Source: Mycolicibacterium peregrinum (lineage in GTDB: Bacteria; Actinomycetota; Actinomycetes; Mycobacteriales; Mycobacteriaceae). From it: a DNA stretch of 64,000 nt. Positions within the stretch are counted from its first letter, which is position 1, and every line of letters begins with the position of its first letter. The notes below the pieces were generated by a model. The model was given only the letters and a program-made list of their open reading frames with translations. It had not been told where the DNA came from and ran no database searches. The stretch is taken from NCBI RefSeq assembly GCF_001665785.1, contig NZ_LZSO01000050.1, positions 1 to 64,000 of the forward strand. Reading direction: 5' to 3'. Position numbers and translations under genes: made by a program. Positions 7,321 through 16,276 of this stretch are shown one piece after another.

Positions 7321-9066
7321 CTATGCACGCATCTCGTAGGCGCCGTCGTAGCTCTTCACGTGTTCCCACACCCGATCGAAGCGATCCGCGTCGACGACCG
7401 GTTTGCGCACCGCCGACATCGCCCATTCCTGTTGGGCAGGAGTAGAACTCGGCTTGCCGTGCAAGGCGATCGCATATCCGGAGAAATCGCGGATCTGGAA
7501 ATCGAAGATCTGGTCGATCAGGTCGTCGCCCAAGCCGATCAGGTCAGCCTGCTCGAGGATCAGCTGGCCGTACACGACGAGCGTGAACAGATGTCCGACG
7601 ACGAGGACGAAGTCCAGGTCGCGCTGCTGATCGGCATCCGGAGCGGCCGTGGTCAGCAAATCTTTGAGCGCCAGTGCCTGCTCATAGAAGCGCGCGACGT
7701 TCGGGATGCCCGAATGTCGTTGGTAGACGGGATTCCAATCGGCGAACTGCACCTTGGACGCGCCCCTGGCTGGCCCCTGTGCCCAGAAGAACACGTCGTC
7801 AGCCGGGTCATCGCGAGTGCCTATCTCGGCATATTCGGCAGGGTTGAACAGGTAGTTCGGCATGAATTTCAGGATCTGGGCGACGTTGACGTGCACGGTG
7901 CCCTCCAGGCGTGGTAGGCACCCGATCAGGCGCGCGACCTCGCTGAAATAGGTGTTCTTCTCAAAGCTCTTGGCGGCCAGCACATCCTGCAGCAAAGTGA
8001 CGAGCGTTTCGCCCTCGGAGGTGACCTTGGACTTGGTCACCGGATTGAACAGGAGATAACGCCGGTCGTCGCGGCTGGCACTGCGGAAGTAGTCGATCGC
8101 GCGGTCGCTGAACAGCTTCATCGCGATCAATCGGGCAAACGCATCCACGAAGCTGGCACGCACGTGCGGGAAGTCGGTGACCGGGTTGCCGTACAGGATG
8201 CGATTGTTCGCGTGGGTGATCGACTCGTAGAAGGCGTGCTCGCACATGCCGATCGAACCGCTGCACAAGTTGAACTTGCCGACGTTGACGGTGTTGAGGG
8301 CGGCCGAGAACGCATCCGGCCCGGTGTCGAGGATGTCCTCCTCGCGCACCGGGTAATCGTTGAGCCGGAAATTACTGACGTACATCTGACCGTGCACGAC
8401 ATTGCCGATCAACTCATAGTTCTCATGCGCGCTGTCGGCGACGAACCACACGTATCCGTCGGCCCCCTCGACATCGGAACGACGGGAGAACACCGAAACC
8501 ATGCCGGCCACATTGCCGTTGCCGATGTAGTACTTCTCCCCCGTCGCATGGAAGACAACGCCATTCTCGGCATCTGCGTCCTCGGTCGGCGTCAGGATCA
8601 TGTCGGTGTTGTAGATGTCGGCGCCGTGATCACGCTCAGAGAGCGCGAAGGCCATCACTCCACCGGCTTCCAGCTGGTCGGCGGCCCGCTGCATCGCCTC
8701 CTTGTTGTTGCTCTGCCAGATCGGCCCGAGTCCGAGGATGGTGACCTGTTCCGCATACCAGTACGCCAGACCGTAGAAACCGAGGATCTCGCTCAGCGCG
8801 GCATTGCGCGAGGTGTCCCACCGCTTGTTGCCGTCACCGCCGCCGTACTCCGACGGCGTCAGAAAGGTCGCGAAGATCCGCTCGGACTTGATGAATTCGA
8901 GGAAGTCCGACACCCATACCGCGGCCAGGTCCTCCTGTAGCAGCCTTGTCTTGCCGCGGGCCTCGAACCAGTCGATGAGCGCCCGGAGCTGGCGCCGGGT
9001 CTCGGGGTCGAACTGCTGCGGGTCGTACGTGTTCGGATTGAACAGAAGTCCGCCGCCGGTCGTCAT
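7321..9066 (-). CDS. Acyl-CoA dehydrogenase family flavoprotein
   Basis: This 581-residue protein has the acyl-CoA dehydrogenase core: FALSERDHGADIYNTD (FAD-binding motif region, about residue 138), EKYYIGNGNVAGMVSVFSR in the middle beta domain, and a helical C-terminal half with GSIGMCEHAFYESITHANNR. It is longer than ordinary FadE proteins (about 380-400 aa) because of an extended C-terminal region. The start ATG 9066 (MTTGGGLLFNP) has a good upstream site, GAAAGG, 6 nt away; the 20 extra residues upstream are rejected. The substrate is unknown and the catalytic base was not assigned. It is monocistronic. Confidence 0.88.
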   Translation of the reverse strand: MTTGGGLLFNPNTYDPQQFDPETRRQLRALIDWFEARGKTRLLQEDLAAVWVSDFLEFIKSERIFATFLTPSEYGGGDGNKRWDTSRNAALSEILGFYGLAYWYAEQVTILGLGPIWQSNNKEAMQRAADQLEAGGVMAFALSERDHGADIYNTDMILTPTEDADAENGVVFHATGEKYYIGNGNVAGMVSVFSRRSDVEGADGYVWFVADSAHENYELIGNVVHGQMYVSNFRLNDYPVREEDILDTGPDAFSAALNTVNVGKFNLCSGSIGMCEHAFYESITHANNRILYGNPVTDFPHVRASFVDAFARLIAMKLFSDRAIDYFRSASRDDRRYLLFNPVTKSKVTSEGETLVTLLQDVLAAKSFEKNTYFSEVARLIGCLPRLEGTVHVNVAQILKFMPNYLFNPAEYAEIGTRDDPADDVFFWAQGPARGASKVQFADWNPVYQRHSGIPNVARFYEQALALKDLLTTAAPDADQQRDLDFVLVVGHLFTLVVYGQLILEQADLIGLGDDLIDQIFDFQIRDFSGYAIALHGKPSSTPAQQEWAMSAVRKPVVDADRFDRVWEHVKSYDGAYEMRA

Positions 9067-9150
9067 GGTGTGCCTTTCGTCGACGCTGGTTTGCATTATG
9101 GCAACCAGCGGTCGGCACCTGCCCATGAATTGCGACGGCGGGCCGTCAAC

Positions 9151-10278
9151 CTAGTTCGGTAGCGAGTTGCTCAACCGCTCGGTGGCCGCGAGGTAGTCCT
9201 CGATGAACTCGCGGACCACCTCGCGGGCCGGTTTGACCTTGTTCATCAAGCCCACCCCCTGACCGACGAAATAGGTGGCCAGCGCCTGCGCGCCCGGATG
9301 CCCCTGGGCGGCAAGCACATCCACACGGCGGATGATCGGCTCGGCCAGCATGTTTTGCAGCGGCAACGGAAGTGTCTGGTGGCCACCGGGATTCGGCTGC
9401 CAGGCGTCGGTCCACTCCGACTTCAGCTGGCGGGCCGGCTTGCCCGTCCGCCCCGTCGAACGCACGGTGTCCCGAGACGTCGCCTCGAGCATCTTCTGCA
9501 CGGTGTGCGGTGCGGTCTCGGCTTCCTCGGTGGTCAGCCACACCGAGCCGGTCCAGGCGCCGGCCGCGCCCATCGCTACGGCGGCCGCCATCTGCCGTCC
9601 GGTGACAATACCGCCGGCGGCCAGCACCGGAATGTTGCTGCCGGCCTGCTCCAGTGTCTCGAGGACCTCGGGGACCAGCACCAGCGTCGACACCTCACCG
9701 CAGTGCCCGCCGGCCTCGGTGCCCTGCGCGACGATCAGATCCACCCCGGCCTGCACCTGCTTCAGCGCATGCTCGCGAGCGCCCACCAGGGCCGCGACCG
9801 GGACCCCGCGGTCACGGCCGGCCTCGATCATGTACTCCGGCGGCACCCCGAGCGCGTTGGCGATGAGCTTGATCGGATGGCTCATCGCCACGTCCAGCAG
9901 CTCGCGGCCGGTGTCGCCCGACAACGAGGACCCGCCGAGGCGCTGCTCGGCCTCGGACTCGATGCCGTGATCGGCAAGCAATTGCGCGACGAATTCGCGG
10001 TACTCGGCGGGGATGCGGTCGGTGAGCTGATTGCGGGACAGGTTCTCGCCCTTGCCCTCGAACTTCGCCGGGACGATGATGTCGGCGCCGTATGGTTTGC
10101 CGCCCACCTGCTGGTCGATCCACGTCAGCTCGCGGTCTAGCTGTTCGGGTGTGTAGGCCGTGGCGCCCAGAACACCGAAACCGCCGGCATTGGTCACCGC
10201 GGCCACGACGTCACGGCAGTGACTGAAGGCGAAGAGGGGGAAGTCGATCCCGAATTGTTCACAGATGGCGGGTTTCAC
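9151..10278 (-). CDS. Nitronate monooxygenase (NMO/2-nitropropane dioxygenase family)
   Basis: The 375-residue FMN-binding TIM-barrel protein contains the family blocks AAVTNAGGFGVLGATAYTPEQL (N-terminal phosphate-binding region), DLIVAQGTEAGGHCG (catalytic/FMN region near residue 191), VLAAGGIVTGRQMAAAVAMGA and a C-terminal YFVGQGVGLMN. It most resembles the mycobacterial Rv1533-type enzymes of the same length. The family oxidises nitronates such as propionate 3-nitronate using FMN and O2; the true substrate here is not known. The start at 10278 (MKPAICEQFGIDFPLF) fits the family N-terminus. Confidence 0.9.
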   Translation of the reverse strand: MKPAICEQFGIDFPLFAFSHCRDVVAAVTNAGGFGVLGATAYTPEQLDRELTWIDQQVGGKPYGADIIVPAKFEGKGENLSRNQLTDRIPAEYREFVAQLLADHGIESEAEQRLGGSSLSGDTGRELLDVAMSHPIKLIANALGVPPEYMIEAGRDRGVPVAALVGAREHALKQVQAGVDLIVAQGTEAGGHCGEVSTLVLVPEVLETLEQAGSNIPVLAAGGIVTGRQMAAAVAMGAAGAWTGSVWLTTEEAETAPHTVQKMLEATSRDTVRSTGRTGKPARQLKSEWTDAWQPNPGGHQTLPLPLQNMLAEPIIRRVDVLAAQGHPGAQALATYFVGQGVGLMNKVKPAREVVREFIEDYLAATERLSNSLPN

Positions 10279-10327
10279 CCCGTCAGTATTGCCACGCGGA
10301 CTTGACGGGTGTCAAGAGTGCCCGCGT

Positions 10328-11359
10328 TCAGGCGCGCAGCGGCGCAAACGCGAACTCGGCCAAACCGTCGGACGGGTCGATCGCGGCCTCGAAGCCCAGC
10401 ACCTGCGCGGCAAGCTCAGGCGAGGCAACGATGTGGCGGACGTCGCCGCTGCGGTACTGACCGGTGACAACGGGCTTGTCCGCACCGCGGGCCTCGCTCA
10501 GCCGGCCGGCTACCTCCATGATCGAGATGGGCCGCCCCGAGCACACGTTGAATGCGTTGAAGCCTTCCAGCCCGGCATCGACCCCAGCCACGTTGGCGGC
10601 CGCAACGTCGTCGACGTGAACGAAGTCGCGCATTTGCCCACCGTCTTCGAAAACCCTTGGCTCCTGCCCGGATTCGAGCTGCGATCGGAAGATCGCCGCG
10701 ACCCCGGAATACGGGGTGTCGCGTGGCATGTTCGGTCCGTAGACGTTGTGATAGCGCAATGCGACGACGCTTCCGCCCGTGGCCTCGGCCCAGGCCAGCG
10801 CGTAATGCTCTTGCGCGGCCTTGCTCGCGGCATACAGACTGCGGGGCCGCAGAGGCGCAGTCTCCGCCACCAACCTCCACTGCAGCGGCTCCCCGCCGAT
10901 CGGGCACCGGTGCTCGAACTCCCCGGCGTCCAGGTCCGTGCGGGTACGCGGCAGCGGATCTACCGCTCCGTGCTGCCGACAGCGATACGAGCCTTGGCCG
11001 TAGACCACCATCGACGAGGCCAGCACGAGCCGAGTGCACCCGGCTCCGAACATTTCGGCAAGCAGCACCGCGGTCCCGTAGTCGTTGTGGCTTCCGTACG
11101 ACGGAGCGTCGGCCGCGTTCACCCCCGCACCCACCACCGCAGCCTGATGGCACACCACGTCGACGCCCTTCAGCAGTGGCGCCAGCGCATGGCCGTCGCG
11201 GACGTCGACCGCGAGACACTCCGTCGGCACTTCGGCACCTGGACCGTGCGCCGCAGCCAGCATGGTGTCGACTGCGACGACCTCGTGCCCGGCGGCCTGC
11301 AATGCGGCCCAGATACGACCGCCGATGAACCCGGCCGCACCGGTGAGCAGCACCCTCAC
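10328..11359 (-). CDS. galE3: NAD-dependent sugar epimerase/dehydratase, GalE3 (Rv0536) homologue
   Basis: This 343-residue extended short-chain dehydrogenase starts with the NAD-binding motif VLLTGAAGFIGGRI. It has LASSMVVYGQG with the active-site region and YAASKAAQEHYALAW (the YxxxK pair), then VALRYHNVYGPNMPRDTPY and the FVHVDDVAAANV block common to nucleotide-sugar epimerases. The ATG at 11359 overlaps the pnp stop as ATGA. The same pair occurs in M. tuberculosis as Rv0535-Rv0536. The exact sugar nucleotide is unknown and the galE name follows synteny only. Confidence 0.88.
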   Translation of the reverse strand: MRVLLTGAAGFIGGRIWAALQAAGHEVVAVDTMLAAAHGPGAEVPTECLAVDVRDGHALAPLLKGVDVVCHQAAVVGAGVNAADAPSYGSHNDYGTAVLLAEMFGAGCTRLVLASSMVVYGQGSYRCRQHGAVDPLPRTRTDLDAGEFEHRCPIGGEPLQWRLVAETAPLRPRSLYAASKAAQEHYALAWAEATGGSVVALRYHNVYGPNMPRDTPYSGVAAIFRSQLESGQEPRVFEDGGQMRDFVHVDDVAAANVAGVDAGLEGFNAFNVCSGRPISIMEVAGRLSEARGADKPVVTGQYRSGDVRHIVASPELAAQVLGFEAAIDPSDGLAEFAFAPLRA

Positions 11360-12132
11360 GGCAGCTCGAACGGCAACTTCACGCCGTCGTGGGCCAGGCA
11401 GTGCGTGCAGGCGCGCTCGGCATCGACAGCTTCTAAGGCCTCATGGACGAGCTTTTTGAACGGAACCAGGTTCCGCTCGAACTCGGCGAACACGTCCACC
11501 GTCGTCACCCCGGAGCCCGCCTCGATCCCGGCATCCAGGTCCGTCACCAAAGCGATTGCCGCATAACACATCTCAAGCTCACGAGCCAGCACCGCCTCGG
11601 GGTAGCCGGTCATGTTGACCAGCGTGAAGCCCTGATCGGCGAACCACCGACTCTCCGCCCTGGTGGAAAACCGCGGACCCTGGATCACCACCATGGTGCC
11701 GCCGTCGACCACCCCGGGCAGCCCGGCCGCAACGGACCGCAAGGCCGGGCAGTACGGATCGGCGAAGCCGACGTGGATGCCGCCGGAATCGAAGTAGGTG
11801 TCGGCCCGGCCACGGGTGCGGTCCACCAACTGATCGGGGACCACGATCGAACCCGGGCCCAGCGCCGTCGTCAGGCTGCCCACCGCGCAGGGAGCGAAGA
11901 TCCGGCGCACCCCCACGGTGCGCAGTGCCCACATGTTGGCCCGGTACGGGACCGTGTGCGGCGAGTACTCGTGACCCGCCCCGTGCCGAGGCAGGAACGC
12001 CACCTCGTGCCCGCCCACGGCACCCACCGTGATCGGTGCGCTGGGCGCACCGTACGGGGTGTCCACGGTGACAGTGCGGGCCTCCGGCCCGAAGAACGAA
12101 TAGAACCCACTACCGCCGATGACGCCGAGCAT
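11356..12132 (-). CDS. pnp: 5'-methylthioadenosine phosphorylase family nucleoside phosphorylase (Rv0535 homologue)
   Basis: The 258-residue trimeric nucleoside phosphorylase begins LGVIGGSGFYSFF (phosphate-binding GGSG) and has FLPRHGAGHEYSPHTVPYRANMWAL, the block diagnostic of MTAP/PNP-II enzymes, then VVIQGPRFSTRAES and LVNMTGYPEAVLARELEMCYA. It phosphorolyses 5'-methylthioadenosine (or a purine nucleoside) in methionine/purine salvage. The start is ATG 12132. Six bases separate it from the upstream acidic protein gene and its end overlaps galE3, forming a three-gene operon. Confidence 0.93.
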   Translation of the reverse strand: MLGVIGGSGFYSFFGPEARTVTVDTPYGAPSAPITVGAVGGHEVAFLPRHGAGHEYSPHTVPYRANMWALRTVGVRRIFAPCAVGSLTTALGPGSIVVPDQLVDRTRGRADTYFDSGGIHVGFADPYCPALRSVAAGLPGVVDGGTMVVIQGPRFSTRAESRWFADQGFTLVNMTGYPEAVLARELEMCYAAIALVTDLDAGIEAGSGVTTVDVFAEFERNLVPFKKLVHEALEAVDAERACTHCLAHDGVKLPFELP

Positions 12133-12138
12133 GCAGCG

Positions 12139-12432
12139 TTATTCGCCCTTGTTGTCGGGGGTCACGGCGTCCGCCGTGACATCGACGTCATCGTGGGCCG
12201 TGGGCGCCTCGAAGTCCTCGTCGTCGAAGTCGTCGTCGAAATCCTCGTTGGCCTTGCGGGCGCCGTCGGCGATCTCGAAGACATCGGTGGCCAGGCCGCC
12301 GATGACCGTCGCGACGTCCTTAACGGCCGTGGTGATGATCGAGGTGACCTGCCCGACCGTCGAGGCCACGGCCTCCACGGATTCCTGCAGCACGTCCTTG
12401 CCGATCTCGGTCTTGCTGAGCTGCTCCTTCAT
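12139..12432 (-). CDS. Small acidic protein of unknown function upstream of pnp
   Basis: This 97-residue protein starts MKEQLSKTEIGKDVLQESVE. Residues about 1-60 read as one or two amphipathic helices (VASTVGQVTSIITTAVKDV), followed by a very acidic tail (DDDFDDEDFEAP and further Asp residues). It is encoded 6 bp upstream of pnp and presumably co-transcribed. No family recognised. The start ATG 12432 is supported by a -10 box placed for a leaderless mRNA. Confidence 0.7.
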   Translation of the reverse strand: MKEQLSKTEIGKDVLQESVEAVASTVGQVTSIITTAVKDVATVIGGLATDVFEIADGARKANEDFDDDFDDEDFEAPTAHDDVDVTADAVTPDNKGE

Positions 12433-12439
12433 GACGCTC

Positions 12440-12445
12440 AGTGTA
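12440..12445 (-). promoter_or_regulatory. -10 box for a leaderless small protein-pnp-galE3 transcript
   Basis: On the minus strand TACACT (TANNNT) ends 7 nt before the ATG at 12432. This is within the 50-bp divergent gap shared with menA. No clear -35 box is visible. Confidence 0.5.
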
Positions 12446-12482
12446 AGAGTCGGAGCGGCGACGCACCCGGCCAGCTCATACG

Positions 12483-13361
12483 ATGACCACCGTGGCCAGT
12501 TTCGCGCAATGGATCGAGGGCGCTCGTCCCCGCACCCTGCCCAACGCCGTCGCCCCGGTGCTCGCCGGTACCGGCGCCGCCGCGTGGACGGGGTCGGCAG
12601 TGTGGTGGAAGGCGTTGCTGGCACTGGCCGTATCGCTCGCACTGATCATCGGCGTCAACTACGCCAACGACTACTCCGACGGCATCCGCGGCACCGACGA
12701 TGTGCGGTCCGGCCCGTTGCGGCTGGTGGGTTCCAAGCTGGCCTCACCGCGGGCCGTCCTGACCGCAGCCGTGGTGAGCCTGGCGGTCGGCGCGGTGGCC
12801 GGGCTGGTGCTGGCGGCGTTCAGCGCGCCGTGGTTGATCGCGGTCGGCGCGGTCTGCATCGCCGGCGCCTGGCTCTACACCGGCGGCAAGAAGCCCTACG
12901 GTTACCTCGGCCTGGGCGAAGTGGCCGTGTTCATCTTCTTCGGGCTGGTGGCGGTGCTGGGCACGCAGTACACCCAGGCCCTGCGGGTCGACTGGGTCGG
13001 ACTGGTCGCGGCGGTGGCCATGGGCTCGCTGTCGTCGGCGGTGCTCGTGGCCAACAACCTGCGCGACATCCCGACCGACACCGAGTCGGGCAAGATCACC
13101 GTCGCGGTGCGCCTCGGCGATGCGCGTACCCGGCTGCTTTATCAACTGCTGGTCGCGGTGGCCCTGGTGCTCCCCCTGGTGCTGATGCTCGCCACACCAT
13201 GGTGCGCGGTGGGCCTGCTCGCCGCGGTGCCCGCGATGCGGGGACTACGGCCGGTGCGTGACGGCAGCACGGGCGCCCAGCTGATCCCGGTGCTGCGCGA
13301 TACCGGACTGACCATGCTGGTGTGGGCGATCGCGGTCTCGCTGGCGCTGTTGCTGGGCTGA
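12483..13361 (+). CDS. menA: 1,4-dihydroxy-2-naphthoate polyprenyltransferase MenA
   Basis: The 292-residue UbiA-family integral membrane enzyme attaches the polyprenyl chain to 1,4-dihydroxy-2-naphthoate in menaquinone synthesis. The first Asp-rich motif is NYANDYSDGIRGTDD (about residues 58-72) and the second is NNLRDIPTDTESGK (about 190-203); about eight to nine hydrophobic helices surround them. The length equals that of M. tuberculosis MenA (Rv0534c), whose neighbours pnp and galE3 are also conserved here. The start is ATG 12483 (MTTVASFAQWIEG). Confidence 0.96.
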   Translation: MTTVASFAQWIEGARPRTLPNAVAPVLAGTGAAAWTGSAVWWKALLALAVSLALIIGVNYANDYSDGIRGTDDVRSGPLRLVGSKLASPRAVLTAAVVSLAVGAVAGLVLAAFSAPWLIAVGAVCIAGAWLYTGGKKPYGYLGLGEVAVFIFFGLVAVLGTQYTQALRVDWVGLVAAVAMGSLSSAVLVANNLRDIPTDTESGKITVAVRLGDARTRLLYQLLVAVALVLPLVLMLATPWCAVGLLAAVPAMRGLRPVRDGSTGAQLIPVLRDTGLTMLVWAIAVSLALLLG

Positions 13362-13370
13362 AGCTCACCC

Positions 13371-13432
13371 GCGAACAGACGCGAAAGCACCCTCTAGAGA
13401 CTGTTTTCGGGTACCTCCGCGTCTGCTCGGCG
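13371..13432. repeat. Palindromic repeat copy A (about 62 bp)
   Basis: Left arm GCGAACAGACGCGAAAGCAC starts at 13371 and is followed by CC. The right arm, GGTACCTCCGCGTCTGCTCG, runs from 13410 to 13429. The arms pair at about 16 of 20 positions; on the minus strand all four mismatches would be G-U wobbles. It lies just after menA and shares its end sequences and central GGTACC with copies at 14415 and 20571. It could also act as a hairpin terminator for menA, though no T run follows. Confidence 0.75.
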
Positions 13433-13507
13433 AGGGGAATTGGGGAGTTATCCACAGATCGCAAATTGCATCTTCTGCGTTGGAGAGTGCATCGCCACGA
13501 TCGAAAC

Positions 13508-14382
13508 GTGTCGATCGACGAGATCTTCGCCGCCAACGGCGGAGTGGCCACCACCGCGCAACTGACCACCGTGATCAGCCGCAAGATGGTCGCATCCCTC
13601 ACGCGGGCGGGCGCGATTGTTCGGGTGCGCCGCGGTGTGTACGCACCGCGGTCACCGGAAGTTCTCGATCGACTCGCCGCTCTCGACCTGCTGAACGCGA
13701 ACCCGGTCGTGGCTTGTATGAGTACGGCAGCCGGGATGTACGGCTTCGACACTGAGAACGACGACCGCATCCACACCCGGCATCCGGATCCGGCCCGATT
13801 CACATGTCATGGTGCACCAACGACTCGGTGCGGCCATTGCGGCGAGTTTCTGGGCGGCTCGCCACAGCCCCCGCGTGGACGGCGATCGAGGTTGCCCGCA
13901 CGCTTCGCAGGCCAAGAGCGCTTGCCACGCTCGACGCCGCGCTTCGCACCAACACATGTACCGCCGCGGAGCTGGACGCTGCGGCGGCCGAACAGCGTGG
14001 GCGTCGTGGCATCGTCGCGGTGCGCGATCTCCTGCCGCACACCGACGCGCGCGCCGAATCCCCGATGGAGAGCGAGATGCGTCTGGTCTTCATCGATTGG
14101 GCGGTACCGACCCCGGAACTACAGTACGAGATCACCGACCGAAGTGGCCAGAAGTGGCGAGTCGACTTCGCCTGGCCGCAAGCCAAACTCGCCGCCGAAT
14201 ACGACAGCATCGAATGGCATGCCAATCCAGCCGCCTTCACCCACGACCGGATCAAGACAGCGCGCTTGCAGGAGTGCGGCTGGACGACAATCCCGGCAGT
14301 CGTGGATGACATCCGCAAGCATCCTGAGCACTTGGCACGTCAGGTGTTGTGGCGCCTGCACTATCCCGCGCTGGCCGGCTGA
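13508..14382 (+). pseudogene. Frameshifted DUF559 / AbiEi-antitoxin-like domain protein gene
   Basis: The 5' part (GTG 13508, VSIDEIFAANGGVATTAQL to HPDPARFT at about 13803) reads as the wHTH domain found at the N-terminus of AbiEi-like/DUF559 mycobacterial proteins. The sequence then continues in the next frame as MVHQRLGA (13809-13832) and in the third frame from about 13834 as PLRRVSGRLATAPAWTAIEVART through to the stop at 14382. Two +1 insertions, one near 13803-13808 and one near 13833, would restore a single protein of about 290 residues. The C-terminal part has the Vsr-like nuclease core, with WRVDFAWPQAKLAAEYDSIEWH carrying the acidic/Lys residues. It lies between two direct copies of the palindromic repeat. 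Sequencing error is possible but would have to occur twice. Confidence 0.75.
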
Positions 14383-14414
14383 CTTTTCCGTTCCGCGACC
14401 GCCCGTTCTCTCCG

Positions 14415-14475
14415 GCGAACAGACGTCAAAGCACCCCGCACCGACGGATTTGGGGTACCGGCGCGTCTGCTCGGC
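14415..14475. repeat. Palindromic repeat copy B (about 61 bp)
   Basis: Left arm GCGAACAGACGTCAAAGCAC, right arm GGTACCGGCGCGTCTGCTCG followed by GC. It has the same orientation and end sequences as copy A, 1.04 kb away, so the broken DUF559 gene lies between two direct copies. The arms pair at about 14 of 21 positions. Confidence 0.75.
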
Positions 14476-14531
14476 AGAAAAGCACTAACGTGGCCGTCGG
14501 CCTGCCACGCCAATCACCCTGGGGGACGCGC

Positions 14532-15881
14532 ATGACGACTTCGACCGAGGCGCATCAGCCCGCACCCTCGGGTCGCGCCGAAACCCGGCGCGCCATCTGG
14601 AACACCATCCGGGGATCGTCGGGCAACCTCGTCGAGTGGTATGACGTCTACGTCTACACGGTGTTCGCCACCTACTTCGAAGCGCAGTTCTTCGACAAGG
14701 CCGACAAGAACGCGACGGTCTACGTCTACGCGATCTTCGCCGTCACCTTCCTCACCCGTCCGATCGGCTCGTGGTTCTTCGGCCGCTTCGCCGACCGGCG
14801 CGGCCGTCGCGCCGCACTGACCGTCAGCGTCTCGCTGATGGCGCTGTGCTCACTGGTGATCGCGTTCGTGCCGTCGCGCGAAACCATCGGTGTCGCAGCG
14901 CCGGTCATCCTCATCCTGTGCCGGCTGGTGCAGGGCTTCGCGACCGGCGGCGAGTACGGCACCTCGGCGACCTACATGTCCGAAGCCGCCACCCGGGAAC
15001 GGCGTGGCTTCTTCTCGTCGTTCCAGTACGTGACGTTGGTGGGCGGTCACGTACTGGCGCAATTCACCCTGCTGATCATCCTGACCTCCTTCAGTACCGA
15101 GCAGGTCCACGAATTCGGTTGGCGCATCGGCTTTGCCATCGGCGGTGTGGCCGCGATCGTGGTGTTCTGGCTGCGGCGAACGATGGACGAATCGCTGTCG
15201 GAGGAACAACTCGAAGCCATCCGGGAAGGCAAGGACAAGAGCGCAGGGTCGCTCTCCGAACTCCTCACCCGCTACGCAAAGCCACTGCTGCTGTGCTTCC
15301 TCATCACCATGGGCGGCACGCTGGCGTTCTACGCCTACAGCGTCAACGCCCCTGCCATCGTGAAGACCACCTACAAGGACCAGGCGATGACGGCCACCTG
15401 GGTGAACCTGATCGGGCTGATCTTCCTGATGGCGATCCAACCCATCGGCGGACTGATCAGCGACAAGGTCGGCCGCAAACCGCTGCTGGTGTTCTTCGGA
15501 GTCGGCGGGGTGATCTACACCTACATTCTGTTCACGTATCTGCCCCAGACACATTCGCCGCTGTTGTCGTTCCTGCTGGTGGCCGTCGGCTATGTGATCC
15601 TCACCGGCTACACCTCGATCAACGCGCTCGTGAAATCCGAGTTGTTCCCCGCACACGTGCGGGCCCTCGGCGTGGGAATCGGCTACGCGCTGGCGAATTC
15701 GATGTTCGGCGGGACGGCACCGGTGATCTACCAGGCCCTCAAGGAAGGTGGCCACGTGCCGTGGTTCATCGCCTACGTGACGGCGTGTATCGCCATCTCG
15801 CTGGCGGTATACGTGTTCTTCCTCAAGAACAAGTCCGAAACCTACCTGGACCAGGAAAAGGGGGCGGCCTTCATCCGGTAG
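14532..15881 (+). CDS. MHS-family (metabolite:H+ symporter) MFS transporter, KgtP-like
   Basis: This 449-residue protein has about twelve hydrophobic helices. It has the MHS signature near the N-terminus, SSGNLVEWYDVYVYTVFATY, and the loop 2-3 motif IGSWFFGRFADRRGRRAAL, followed by GFATGGEYGTSATYMSEAA and RRGFFSSFQYV. Members such as KgtP import 2-oxoglutarate or related dicarboxylates and compatible solutes; the substrate here is unknown. The start ATG 14532 has a purine-rich GGGGGA 7 nt upstream. The longer open frame to 14349 runs through the repeat and the DUF559 remnant and is rejected. Confidence 0.92.
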   Translation: MTTSTEAHQPAPSGRAETRRAIWNTIRGSSGNLVEWYDVYVYTVFATYFEAQFFDKADKNATVYVYAIFAVTFLTRPIGSWFFGRFADRRGRRAALTVSVSLMALCSLVIAFVPSRETIGVAAPVILILCRLVQGFATGGEYGTSATYMSEAATRERRGFFSSFQYVTLVGGHVLAQFTLLIILTSFSTEQVHEFGWRIGFAIGGVAAIVVFWLRRTMDESLSEEQLEAIREGKDKSAGSLSELLTRYAKPLLLCFLITMGGTLAFYAYSVNAPAIVKTTYKDQAMTATWVNLIGLIFLMAIQPIGGLISDKVGRKPLLVFFGVGGVIYTYILFTYLPQTHSPLLSFLLVAVGYVILTGYTSINALVKSELFPAHVRALGVGIGYALANSMFGGTAPVIYQALKEGGHVPWFIAYVTACIAISLAVYVFFLKNKSETYLDQEKGAAFIR

Positions 15882-15919
15882 CGCGACCGCACCGGATCAC
15901 GCTCTGGAAAAGGTCTGCC

Positions 15920-16228
15920 CTATGCGGATTTCGGCGGCTCGTCGCCACGCAGCCGGGCCTGCAACTGCTCACGGTCCTTGCGCCGCCGCTCATCGACCAG
16001 GGCGATGGAGGCCGTCGCCCGCTCACGCAACGGCCGGAACAGCCAGATCCCCAACGGCAACGCGATCACGATGGCGAACAGCAGCGCCACCACGACCGGG
16101 AAATTCGCTACGACCAGCTGCCCCACCCCATAGATCGCCGCAGCCAGCACAGCGACCAGCACCAGCCGGGCAACGAGGTAAACCACGACATCGGTGACCA
16201 TCCGGGAGGTCGAACCACTTCCTGACAC
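15920..16228 (-). CDS. DUF4229-type small membrane protein, Rv0531 homologue
   Basis: The 102-residue protein has two hydrophobic segments (about residues 13-37 and 43-63) followed by a basic, charged tail RERATASIALVDERRRKDREQLQARL. Length and position next to the 53-residue protein and the MinD-like gene match M. tuberculosis Rv0531 (about 105 aa). Function unknown. Confidence 0.82.
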   Translation of the reverse strand: MSGSGSTSRMVTDVVVYLVARLVLVAVLAAAIYGVGQLVVANFPVVVALLFAIVIALPLGIWLFRPLRERATASIALVDERRRKDREQLQARLRGDEPPKSA

Positions 16229-16276
16229 GCTCCGAGCCTACCGACGACGCGTATATTCGGATAAAGGAGGTTTCGA

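Noticed and set aside
13322..14488. 388-codon plus-strand open frame
   Set aside because: It reads through menA, the repeat and the DUF559 region; family similarity changes frame twice, so it is treated as a pseudogene and not as one protein.
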